Positions 24,681 through 36,675 of a stretch of DNA of 64,000 bases are shown piece by piece. Within the stretch, counting starts at the first letter, position 1. Every line of letters starts with the position of its first letter. The position numbers and the translations under genes were made by a program. The notes under the pieces were generated by a model. It was not told the origin of the DNA, did not search any database, and saw nothing but the letters and a program-made list of their open reading frames with translations. Source of the stretch: Limanda limanda (Eukaryota > Chordata > Actinopteri > Pleuronectiformes > Pleuronectidae); the NCBI RefSeq assembly GCF_963576545.1, contig NC_083647.1:2405007-2469006 (forward strand), given 5' to 3'.

Positions 24681-26199
24681 GTGCACATGTAGCGCACCTG
24701 CACATAGTCCTAAATTTGTCTAAATCAAAAACAGCCCCAACCTCAAATAGTTCCAGTATGAGTCAACATTGTGATGGTTTCTGCGAACAACCACCCTCTG
24801 TGGTTTCATATGATAATAAAATTACATATTCCTTTATAGTACACCAGCCCCGTCCCAGATGCAAGTGCTAAAATACATCACGTATATTGTCAGGAGGTGA
24901 AGAGCATTACATGCACTTAGCGTGGAAAACAAAGGAAATAATCAGTAGGAGGGAAAGAGACAGATGGAGAGAGAGAGAGACAGATGGAGAGAGAGAGCGC
25001 GAGAGAGCGCAAGAGAGAGAGAGACAGAGAGAGAGCTCTGGCCTCACTGCGCTCGCTCTCTGCTCAACTCTAATCATGTCCTGCTGTTTTAGCTTAGCTC
25101 AAACTAACTAGGACCCCAAACAACAAATAAGATTAGATGAGATAAAATTTAATTGAGGCCCGTGGCTACACTGAGTCACTGCAACAGCAGAATTTTAATG
25201 GCAATGAAAAGAAAACACTTGAAATATAAATAATGCCCCATTCCGTCGGGATTACCATTACAGGTGGAGGTGTGGAATGAAATATCCAGCGTGCTCCTCA
25301 CTAATTTAACTCGTCGCTCCAGATGGCACTTTAACCATCAGGAAATTACAGGATAGGGTCTGTAATGGACAAGGACATTCCACAGGACAAAGCCAAGAGA
25401 GATGAAGAGAGAGAGGCCAGAAACCACCCCAGGGGGGCGTGTGAGAGTTGACGGAGAGCCGCGCAGGGAAAGACACAAGGCAAAGATACTGCATGAAGTC
25501 ATAACTCAGTCAAATCTGAAAACGCACGCATGAAACACATATTGGCACAATTCAGTGTGACTTATATTTCCCAGGGATAGGTTAAAGTAATGTGACTGAA
25601 ATTAAACAGCCCATCCGATGAACTCTTACAAGGTTTTGCTCTGCTGATCGTTTTTTCTTTTCTGTTTTCATATTGACTGTGTCTGTGGATTTGGGCAGAA
25701 GTTGATGTTCTAATACAAGTTGGGCTATACACCCCTTTCTAATTTTTCATCACTTGGACTTCATAGTAAAATTATATTTTAAATTACATTTTATGCTATG
25801 ATGGGTTTTCTGACAATATTACTACTGACTGATATTTGTATTTGTTCTTTTATTAACTTGAATCTGTTTAAATTAATGTTTGTCACAAGTTTGCTGAACG
25901 TGATGAGCTGAAATCTATGTCACACTTTCCATTATTGCAGTGTTTCTGTATGTTGTCGATCAGTTAATGCTGGTGCATTTCCTACATTATTCCCCTAAAA
26001 TTAAAATGACATGTCATTTCGGTTGAAACACCAGCCCAGCCAGTGACTGTCCAGGCACTGAATAGACTATTTTTCAAATATAGAGTCCATGTCATATAAG
26101 TGAAATGGATATGTTCCTAAGGTGGTTAAGATGATGACTAAGGTAAAAAAAATGAAGGGGCAAGAAACTTGTGAAGCTGAAAATGTTGATTGTGGATTA

Positions 26200-26570
26200 T
26201 AAGTGCGGCAAAAGATGCTCAAATACACAACCTAAAGTCACAAATGAGACTGGTCTAGACACCAGATCTGGATTTGTATTTGGATCTGCACCAAATTGCA
26301 CACACTCATAAGTATCAGTCCCCTTAACATTCCTGTTTTGTGTCATCACAATCCATGAATTTTCTCTGAGAAAGTAACATATCAATGTTCAAAAACATCA
26401 ATGGTAATCACAATCTCCCAATGGAAAAGCAAGTGAAAACAAAATTCCTGACCCATACCGCATCCTTCCACTAGGTTTTGTGGTAATCCGTCTGGTAGCC
26501 TTTGCTAGGTAACAAACAAAACAAACAAACGCAGATGAAAACATGACATCCTCGGCGGAAGTAATAAAGA
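26200..26570 (-). repeat. Dispersed repeat with 'GCATCC..TTTTGTGGTAATCCGT' end
   Basis: Contains 'GATCTGCACCAAATTGCACACA', 'ACCCATACCGCATCCTTCCA', 'GTAGCCTTTGCTAGGTAACA', repeated AAACAAAC, and the terminal 'GACATCCTCGGCGGAAGTAAT'. These are hallmark phrases of a common fish interspersed repeat, probably the end of an RTE-like LINE or derived SINE. A second piece of the same family lies at 27625-27715, and a related one at 41690-41850. Confidence 0.45.
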
Positions 26571-27624
26571 TGACATGTTCCTGTGTTTTTGTAACACATA
26601 AATACTCAAAAAGTAAAGCAACAATAAAAAATGTTTGTCTTTACATTCCACCTTAAATTGAATGCACCACTTGAATTTCAGACCTTCCCCAACCCGACAG
26701 AATTGGAGAATGAAATGCATTATAGTCATAAAAGGTGTGATCTGGTTAAACACCACTTTAGCCACAACACACCAGCCGTCAGTATCAGTAACACTGAGTG
26801 TAGAATAGCAACCTGAATCTGTGTCCACACTTGGTGACCCCGTTAACTCTAGTGAATGAAATGAGGACAAAGCCACAAATTGGATTTGTTTCTAGTTTAG
26901 CTGCAGCTCACATGAGGTTTCAACAGTATGTTAGAAACATGTGGGTGTCGACCAAAGTTTTATGACAGAACACTCTGTGTGTCATAAGATGTGATCTTTA
27001 ATGTCAATCTGCTGCTGCTGAACAAAAACAGATCAAAACACTCCCATTTCTGATGGACTAACTTTGGAAAATACACGTTTGCTTTGTGAAGCTCAGACAG
27101 CTGAGGCCTCACAAACCTCGGAATAACCTTCTACTGCTTTTTTCCAACAGAGCACATTGGATCATGTCCCCCTTCTCCCAGTGTGGTCATGTTGGGACGG
27201 GATGACTTCACACCCATTATGGAGGGAAGGAATTATTACACACACTAATAGCTCCTTATTGGCATATATGAATAACAATGAGAATACAATCTGGACCAGT
27301 CTTTACAGATAAAATATATGGGTTGCAAGATGCAAGTTTATAGTGACTGGACCACTCTAAGCGGGGGGAGTTAAGATGGTTTAAGTAACTAAGGGCACTC
27401 TGAGAGCACATGACTCCACCAATGCTAATACTCTATCCAACCATGTCAAAGCAGTGTTTGTATTTGTCATAACAAAAGATATCTCTAACTCTGTGTTTTG
27501 CTCCATTATATCGTATAGCTGTGTGCAGCACCAGCGTCCATAAAGACTTCAGACTTCATAGTCTCAGCAGCAGTTGTGGCAGCAGTTGTGTGAGACCTTG
27601 TCTTTCTCTCTTTAGTCTGTGTAC

Positions 27625-28110
27625 CTCCTGTCCTGACCCATACCGCATCCTTGCATCCAGTTTCAAGGTAATCTGTCCAGTAGCTTTTGTGTTATCCCGT
27701 TAACCAAAGCGGTTTTCAGAAATGGCCTCCAGAGGAACGAAAGAGTTGGGTCCGGACATTCTCTGCAGTTTGCCTTTCACACATGAGCAAGGCAGGACTC
27801 GAGGGATGGTGCAGCAGGCAGAATGTAACCTATTAATGTAACCACTGCTAACGTTGTGTTTTTGTTTACAGCACGTTGACACATTGTCTTCTACGTATAT
27901 GGCAGCTCTTTTCCTTCTGAGAATTTTTTTTTTTCGTTTTAAACTTTTGCGTCTATCGCCTGTTAGAAGCATCATTAACAAACCCATTCACTCCAGGTGA
28001 AGCCTGCGGAAGATCTCCTGCTGTTTCCCCACATTGCCTCCTACTCACTTTCATCAGACTTTATGCGACGGGCCAGGTGGCTGCGTGCATGTCTGAAAAA
28101 CACTGAAAAG
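27625..28110 (-). repeat. Two adjacent repeat fragments: RTE-like end and MITE family B copy 3 (inverted)
   Basis: Bases 27625-27715 repeat 'GACCCATACCGCATCCTTGCA' and 'GTAGCTTTTGTGTTATCCCGT'. From about 27705 to 28110 family B runs inverted, from TTTTCAGAAATGGCCTCCAG to GCATGTCTGAAAAACACTG; these two ends are inverted versions of each other (TTTCAGA(A/C)ATG). Its reverse complement contains TTAATGATGCTTCTAACAGG as in copy 1. Confidence 0.5.
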
Positions 28111-28169
28111 ACAGACAGACAAAACGAAAATGTAACCTCCTTGGCTAAGGTGATAAAAGGAAAAGGACA

Positions 28170-29608
28170 GTGGCTTCATCTTCTTATGGAACTTTTGACT
28201 CCCCTTTCTGCCAGTAAGAGCAATTACACAAACACGGTCGAATACAGATAAATACCTAGAGTTCCAAAGTAAAACTTCTTAAATTAGGTAGACTAACAGC
28301 TACATTGCTGTCTCCGCCATATTCCTGGCCACTGAAGCCTAATCTGGCAGTTGCTCGCCCCTTTATCTCTGCCAAACCACGTTGGTTAATGTAAAACGTG
28401 TTGGAACCGGTGAGCTGCGTGGGAGTGATGGGTTTAATCCACTTTGTCAGAATAACGGCAAACGTTTGAGGAACTCGTCACGACAACTGATTGAAACACC
28501 CGGACAGCCTCATTTAGTTTTGCGTATTAAATATGATGGTGCAGTGTCAAGCAGACAACTGTACAGTGGCTTAATATGTACTGCATCGGCCTTAAGGGAC
28601 CACCCCCCCCCAAAAAAAAGAGAATAATGTCTAGAAGATTAATGTAGAACATCAAAAGCTGTGACCTGTTTTAATATTCTGTCTGATCAGCGTAAGTGTA
28701 ACTTTTAACTGTATCTCAAAGTCTTCATTAGTGGAGGGTGCATGTTTTGTTTTTCTGTTTCCACTCCTCATGAACTCCATGTGCATCAAACAATAGAAGA
28801 GCTGAAAGAAAGATATTGTAAATGATTGTTTACCCTGGACATTCTAGTATAAACTAAAAATACAGAATATTTTCAAAAAACATACTTATGCTATTAGACC
28901 TATGGGAGCTGAGGGTCGGGTGTATTTTGATTGATTTTAGCCATTTATTTTGTCTGCAGTGTTTGAATTTCATCTGAAACATGTGTATGTATGTGGATGG
29001 GATCTGTACCACTGCAGAGGAGGGCCAGTAAGCCTTGATGAGCTGCTCTGTGTGCATGTGCATGCTGTGTGTTTCTGCACAGTAAAGTATCCCACCCCAC
29101 TGTGGACACTTACACCGGGGGCCATTCTTTACAGTTTGTATTCCTCTGCTGCCTCACGCAATGTAAATGATGTCTGGCCACTGTGTTTTATTGCTCATAG
29201 ATGGAAGGTAAGCGAGGCTCCTGTGCCACCATCTCTGATTGATTGCTATGGTTGCACTCATAAACTTGGCACCAGTATGCAATATGAACCAGTCCTTCCA
29301 AGTTTCTCTTAAAATATCAGCATGAAGCCAAAATGATCCATTTTAGGTCAAGTTTGTTTCCTTCATCATTCTTACACACACAGTTGAGTTTACTTTGTGA
29401 GACACAATGCTTTGTGAGGAAGTGTTAGGAACTAAGCACATGGATCATGAGTCCAGATGAAGTCGCAGATTGTCCAGCAGATGGCAGGTTTTCTTCACTA
29501 GAAGCTGCTTCACTATGACACCAGTACCTATCCCGAACACACTTGTAGTTTCAGAACTATATCCTTCACACTGACACACTTGTCTTTACATGAATGTTTC
29601 CTAGCCTG

Positions 29609-29639
<31 letters not shown>

Positions 29640-29648
29640 GCACACACG

Positions 29649-29740
<92 letters not shown>

Positions 29741-31000
29741 GAGGGTTATTGTGTTAGGGCTGATAATTAACAACAGTTTATTATTTGTTCGTAAAGTATA
29801 ATAAATAAAATTATTAAAATAATTATTAATTTGACTGTTAACGGCAGGAAATTAATATTTTTGATTTCCATTTTTGCCGACTAGAATTCAGTTTGTTGAA
29901 TTTATTAAAGTAGCACTGCTGTACATTTTTTCTGAAAGTGAATTTATAATAACCCTAACCAATACAAACTTAATACAAGTTAGTGTGTCCTAGATTTAAC
30001 AAGAGTCTGATCGTGTTTAACCTGTGGGTACTGAATTCCATTATTTCTTTAGCTGATCTCTTTAATAATGATTGTTATAATTCATATTTGTCACATGAAG
30101 CTCACAAATGTGCTTGGCACTTAATGGATTCATGTGCTTTTCTGTACCGATATCACAGCAGTCAAGTATAGTCATGTGTGGCCATCACCACAGGACTCAT
30201 GGCAAATTAGCTTATAATTAAGTTTTACACAGACTATATAATTATTCTGCTTTAAATTCATATGTAACTTGTACCTTAAAATGAAAAGTTAATTTGTCCA
30301 ATCAATATTCTACATGAATCCTTGTTGGTACAAGATAAGATACATTTAATAAGGTGATCGGTCGGTGACCGTCTTCCCTCTCTCCCGCACTGTCTCACTG
30401 ATTTCTGAGGCCGCAGGTTTCAGTGCCGATGGGCAGCATCACACGCTCTGACCCAAATGAGTCCATTAGGTCTTTCACAGTAACAGCAGCAGTCTATACA
30501 TGTCATGCCCAGAAGGAGAGAGTCCCTGTGAAGGCAGCGCACAGGCTGCGGGAGAAGAGAGAGGTTTTACGCGCGGTGCTGTGAAGTCACACACCCTCAC
30601 CTTCTCTGACTGACTCTGGATTTTTGCCAGACAAACGTTCTGAACCAGAATTGTAATCATCAAATATCAAACACGCACAGTTAGAGACGCGCAGACATGG
30701 CCTCCGTGCGCTCTTTAATTTACTCGTTTACAGTTAAGTGCCAGAAAAAGTTTTGGCTATTCCTCTTGACTGTTTAATACAAAATGTCTATATAAATTCT
30801 ATTTGGATACATGTTCTGTTTGGTTCCAAGGCGCGTGTGCGCTCCTGTTGAGCGTGCTCCATGGAGCCGAATGCAACATTAACACATAAGCAGTTTTTTC
30901 CCTTCCTGATGCCATTGGATCACACAGCAGAAAGATGTTCTGTGTCCTGTTGTGTTATTTTCTTTAGTATATGGGTTGGCTGAATGACGCGCCAGTAGGA
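28170..31000. other. Non-coding sequence upstream of osr1
   Basis: No domain-bearing open frame is visible. It includes a (CA)n tract at 29609-29740 and AT-rich DNA. From about 30360 the sequence becomes less AT-rich, as expected on approach to a promoter. Enhancers may be present but cannot be recognised without cross-species alignment. Confidence 0.45.
29609..29740. repeat. (CA)n microsatellite with CACG interruptions
   Basis: About 130 bp of CA units, with CACGCACG interruptions near the left end. Confidence 0.95.
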
Positions 31001-31039
31001 GTCGGACTCTGCGCTGCAATAAAGAGGCGGCGGCAGCTG

Positions 31040-31330
31040 AGAGCGCATACCATTGGAGAGGAGAGGCGTACAGCTGCGACACCAGCACACACCAGCAGCA
31101 CACACCACCAGCACACACCAGCGCAGAGCCGGAGCAGCTCAGCCTCAGCTCGCAGGGAAGACGCAGAGACAGCAGCAGCAGCAGCAGCAGCGGGAACATG
31201 CTGCCGCTCCGGCCGTCCCATTGACTCATCCCACCGACAGAAGGCTGTTCTGCGGACCCACACACCTCGATCCCCCGGCAGGACCTCCGAGCTGCAGAGG
31301 GAGAATTTGAACATATATATATTTGATCGG
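31040..31330 (+). other. osr1: Probable non-coding exon 1 (5' UTR) of osr1
   Basis: A relatively GC-rich stretch with (CAG)n at about 31167-31190 ends at a strong splice donor: GGGTAAGT, with GT at 31331. Exon 2 begins with a good acceptor at 36648, so the two would join in the 5' UTR. The same layout (non-coding exon 1, most coding sequence in exon 2, last zinc finger in exon 3) is known for vertebrate Osr1. A CCATTGG box is at about 31050 and a TATA-like CAATAAAG at about 31017, but the transcription start is a guess; 31040 is nominal. A short upstream ORF of eight codons lies at 31198-31224. Confidence 0.55.
31198..31224 (+). promoter_or_regulatory. Upstream ORF in osr1 5' UTR
   Basis: ATG at 31198 has A at -3 (GAACATGC) and is followed by seven sense codons and TGA. 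If exon 1 is transcribed as predicted, this small frame could reduce translation of Osr1. Functional relevance is not shown by the sequence. Confidence 0.35.
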
Positions 31331-34300
31331 GTAAGTCTTCACTTTAATTTTTTTAAACTCAAGCAAAATCCTCGAAGACAAACAAAGTTTTATCTGAGAG
31401 AGTTTCAGAGCCTTTTTCAAGTATGAAATAATTGTCAACGTTACATATAAATCTAAGTATTTGAATTATGACTTCAACCAATAAGCAATACGAGGTTGAA
31501 CAGCAGGTGACATTCAATTATTTCAAATGATTACCATAAATCAATATTAATGTAGATTTTTTAAATTTGTGTTCAATTGTACTTAATGGCAAAATTTAGA
31601 TCTTTATTTTGAATCAAATGGCAGATAAGTTAAGAGACAATAGTGATGTTTTAGCTAAAACACATCACTTTATCCACTAAAACCTCATTATTTGTATCTA
31701 AGTTTAGAAGAAAGCACAAAAGCAAAGTTTTTATTTCTCAGCAGATGTGTAAATGTAAGATCTCAGGTCGCACAGGGAAAATATAGTTTATAAGCTGCTC
31801 TGCACTTTCTGTGCACACAAGCAAGACTCTAAACACAATTAACAGCACTTTGTTGTTAGTGGCACATTGGGCCTCTAATCGTCTCTCTGCAGAAAACAGT
31901 CTGATAAAGCCTCACTTTTAATTCAGATGCATATTCATCTCATTTGTCTCATTCATCCTCATCTGCAAACAACTGTTTCAAATAAGACTTTAACAGCTAA
32001 ATGCGGCAGTCTGAGTAAACATTGTCCAAACAACAAGGGAGAGGAGATTCCCCTCTGCTCTCTGACACCTCCACTCTGTCTCTCCGTGTTTCACCTTTAA
32101 TGAATGATGCTGCTCCGCTGGATGAAGCCTCGGATCAAACGCAGCACATATGCATCACAAGAGGGCTGAGAGGCAGGTGTCGGTCTGAGGGGGTCGGGGT
32201 CAAAGGCCTCGACACCTCAGATCATGGAGATCAGGGCATGGTTGAAGTGTCAGTGAGGACAGAGATGAGGGTGGGGGGCATCATCATCATCTCCTGCCAC
32301 AATGTTAGTCAATGTGAAACAAGTATTTAGATATTTCACTCAAATAAAAACATCTGCACTCAGCTCCTTTACAATAGAAATCAACCTTTTCAGAACTCAG
32401 GGAATTTGTGTTATTTTAGGTATAAATGTGGGACATGAGTATAGGCAGTATTTTGAAGTGACAAATCAGGATGGTGATGCCTTCCATGACTTGATTCATC
32501 TTTATTGAATTGATAAAAAAAATGATCTGGCGTTGTTGGCTCACACGTTGTGTAAATACCGCATGCTCCTTCATGAGACTAGAACAATCTGAGACTGTAC
32601 ATGTTTAATTTGTAAGGCCTCAAAGAAGCTGCTGTCAAAAGGCCCATGGTTTCTTATTGTTTTCTAAAGAGCCGCAGATATAAATAAGTGAACATTTACT
32701 GTTTGTCTAAATAAAATCAAGACAGGCGGCGAGGTGTGGCTCAGCCTGAGGCGCCCGGAAAATGCTTGACTTGGTATAGTTTTTTTAGGGGTAACAAAGA
32801 TCGAGCAGAAATCAGCAAGATTCATGTGAAAGTCAAACTTTAAAAAATGATAATGAAGAAATTATTTTGCCACAAAACTGAACTTTGTTGACTCTGATCA
32901 AATACGTTACAAGGACCCCAATAACCAACCGTATGTTTGATTATTCCTGTATCGATGGCGTGGGCACTTCTCAAGACTTTAAACGTCTACTGTTTCATTT
33001 GATAGTTGTAAGTAATTTATTATTCTGTTATGCTTATAAAATTATGGTCACAGCAGTGGTCCTGAGAGTTCCTGGGATAAAACAGTGCCAACAATTTTCA
33101 GTGAAAAAAAAAAAGCTCACATCACATATAGTTACTGCTGCCAATTCATTTCTCTGACTTTCTTTAATTCTTGTTTTTCTTTCTTTTTTTGTGTAAGACT
33201 GAATTATTTGATTTAGTCTGTCAAACAATCTGAGTGGGAGAAATTCACTTTGGTCGACCTGCTCACAACTCACATCCACAAGGCCATCTATTGGTTTTAG
33301 CCTTTAGACGTTATATGAATAATTTATTACCAGCACCACAGGAGGTAGTTTACTTAGATTTTTAACAATTGACCATATATTTTACTACTTGTAAATCTTT
33401 ACTGGGAAAAAATAGTGATGGAAAACTGGTATCATTCTGCTATTTTTTAAATGTCACCGAAGCTTTTGGGTACAATTTAAATATACTGAGCAACAAATTA
33501 CTGGAATCCGGTTACACAACGCCCACCCTGTGTCAGTGTTGGTACGGTTGCTATAACCCAACATATTCAAAAGCATTTCAATTGACCTCAGTGTTTTCAA
33601 TAGTTTTAGTGATTAGCATTAATAATTTCTGGGTCTGTGTGTGTACTACACCCAGCCTGATTACGTTGACATGGAGGTGAGAAGCAGCAGCTCACTCTTC
33701 CCAATACAGATCTCAGTCTGGACCGGAGCAGAGCCCCTCATGGCTGCTTGGCTCTGGAGGTCCGTGGTATGCAGACTTCAAAGGGTTAAAGGTGAGGAGA
33801 GGCTCAGCAGCACACCACTTATCTCCTCTAATGACCTCCTGAGTAAAAGTCAATTACTTCTGCGTCATGATCAGAAAGGAACAGACCACAGGGGGCTGTT
33901 TGAGCTCCAGTGCTCCTCATTACAACTACTTCGCTGGAGTTTATTGGACGAGCCGCGTGGCCTCAGGCTCGAGGTTAAGGCCTTTCTAATTCCCCCATTT
34001 ACTACATTTATTACAGCATGTATAAAGCTACAAATATGAAAACGCCGCGCTCTGCGCCTGTATTATAATAAGATGCAGATGATCCCTCACTGCAGGACGA
34101 CATTATAACAACCTACTGCAAAGACGAAATCACTACAAAGCGTCAGAAAAATCACCCTCACCTGACTTGAATTCCATTTATTGTCTTTGTTTGAGCAGCA
34201 CTGTCCTGAGCTGTACAGGTGGTAATGAGACCACAGTTATTTGATGCGTACAGTTGAGAGAGGATTTACAACGTTAAGCATTCCTCTTAAACTTAAAACA

Positions 34301-35296
34301 ACTTGTGTTTTAGGTTGTGATATGCTTGGGAGAAACTTATTCCCCTCCAGCTACTAGTTAAGCCAATGCAATATTATCGTTATTATTGCTATTATTGCCT
34401 AAACAAGCAGGGATATGTGTCTGAACAATGTGAGCTTGTACAGTGTTGGCTCCACGGGTTAAAAAGTGTGAAGAGGTGTATTCTCATTTTAACAAAAACA
34501 AAAAAAAACAGCCTGACACATGCTCAGTAAATGGTTTTAACTTGTCACAACTCATAAGGCCATTATCATAAATTACGGATCTGGTAACAAGTGAGTCAAA
34601 AAAACGGAGGAAAAATGTATCTGTGTTTTCCCAGGTTACGATTACAGATGTGTTTGTTTGACTGAGTTGCGCTGTAGCTACATGGTGGAAGAAACAATGA
34701 CGTCCTTTCCCAAAAACGCCAAGAAAAAAAGGCTAAATTTAATTAAAAAAAAGGGATCAATAGGAAAGGCTCGGACTTAAAGTAAATGCATGTACACAAA
34801 TTAAACAATGAAATGTTTATGTGATTTAAAAATATGAAATAATATATTATTATATTAAATATTCTACTATTTTATCAGATTTATATACTGTAAAACAGTA
34901 GTAGAGAAAATAAAGAAGTCATTTCAAATGGGAAATCTGTCACACTGACTTTTTCATAGAGTGAAAATCCAAACTGTTGCAGCACCTGAGTAACAGCTCC
35001 GTGTGAGTGTGCTGCGCTGCTGCTGTGCTGCAGGATGATGAGGAGTGGCCTGTGGGACTTGGAGCTGCCGTGGCTCCTGTCCATCAGCGTCTGCCTCAGA
35101 CAAAGATACATTATTGTCTATTGTTATTCCGGCTTATCAAACCTGATTTAACAGCTCACAGGTATTTCTCTGGCTGAACACTGTCGTTCTGTGTCTCTGC
35201 CCTCAACAGCCCTGGGCATGTTATGTTTCTGAGGAACAGGAACCCCCCTCCACTCCCGCACGCGCACACACACACGCACGCACAAACACACACGTA

Positions 35297-35580
<284 letters not shown>

Positions 35581-36647
35581 TTGTCTAACCCGTCTTCTAG
35601 CGTGTGTTGATGCAGCCAGTTGTTTATGTACACATTTACCACACATTACCAAATAAGTCTTTATATGGGGATCATCAGCATTGGTTAGATCTTTAATCTC
35701 AACCCCTATTGTAACTATAATCCCTTTTCTCATAGGACAATTAACAACAACTTTAAAGGATCATACCAGAGGCCCCGTTTTCAAATAAACTCTTTTCAAA
35801 CCAAAACAAAAAACATAAACTCATAACCATACTTTATATATCTTACAAAGTGATAGTATAAATTGGCATTGGGCAAAGACTTCCTATAACTTTAAAAGCT
35901 TTCGACAGTGTGGATCCAACAGCAAGGGCCTTTCACATGCACAGCCTCAATAAGCCGACAATCAGCCCCCCTTCATCATCTTATCAGCCAGACTGGATGT
36001 GTATTGACTCCTGACCGAAGTGTGTGTGTTGTTGTATGGGGTGTGGTGAAGCACTGGGGTTCTGTATAGATGGGGGTAGTGAGTGGGATTCACCAGTTAT
36101 TAACATATCAAAGAAGTTAATGGATTCCCTCGTTTGATGAAAAATATTTGCTTCAGTCGCTTCACATCAGACAAAACAAACTAAATCAAAGTTTTTTCAC
36201 CAAATAACCAAGAAGCACCAACGTTCAAAACACCTGAGACCTCTCAGCCCAAAAATCTATATACAACTGTATCAAACAAACCTGCTGTCTCCAGCATTCG
36301 GTTTCATGTTTTCCATTTATGTATAAATTATACATAGATATCAACAATGATGGCATCAGTATTTAAGTTTTTAAGTATGACTTTCACAAAGTATGTAGTC
36401 CATGTGCCGGTGAGATAATATTATGAATATTTACTCCAGAGCTGGGGTCAGTGATTACAAGTTTGTGCATTTGTGTTTTGAAGTAGCAACTTGCACATCT
36501 AAGGTGACCTGGAGGTTTTCTCACGTGCTAGTCTCCAAATAATTGTCTTGTTTTAATCATTCAAAGATTTTATAAGATTGTAAGAAGTCACAGTGAATGT
36601 TGAACATTGTTGCATATTTTCATCTTCTAATGTTTTGTCTCCTGCAG

Positions 36648-36675
36648 AAGACCTGCTGGATTTTGTGTAGCAGCC
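36648..36675 (+). other. osr1: osr1 exon 2, untranslated start
   Basis: After the polypyrimidine tract and CTCCTGCAG, the exon begins AAGACCTGCTGG and continues 28 bases to the ATG at 36676. It contains an in-frame TAG just before the ATG, so the coding frame cannot extend upstream. Confidence 0.75.

Noticed and set aside
30971..31426. A 151-residue protein spanning osr1 exon 1
   Set aside because: It crosses the strong splice donor at 31331 and is low-complexity (Ala, Gln, Ser). The uORF and UTR reading is more likely.
33369..34039. Possible extra coding exons inside osr1 intron 1
   Set aside because: The frames show no conserved domain and no paired splice sites that would join them to exon 2, whose frame is closed upstream of the ATG.
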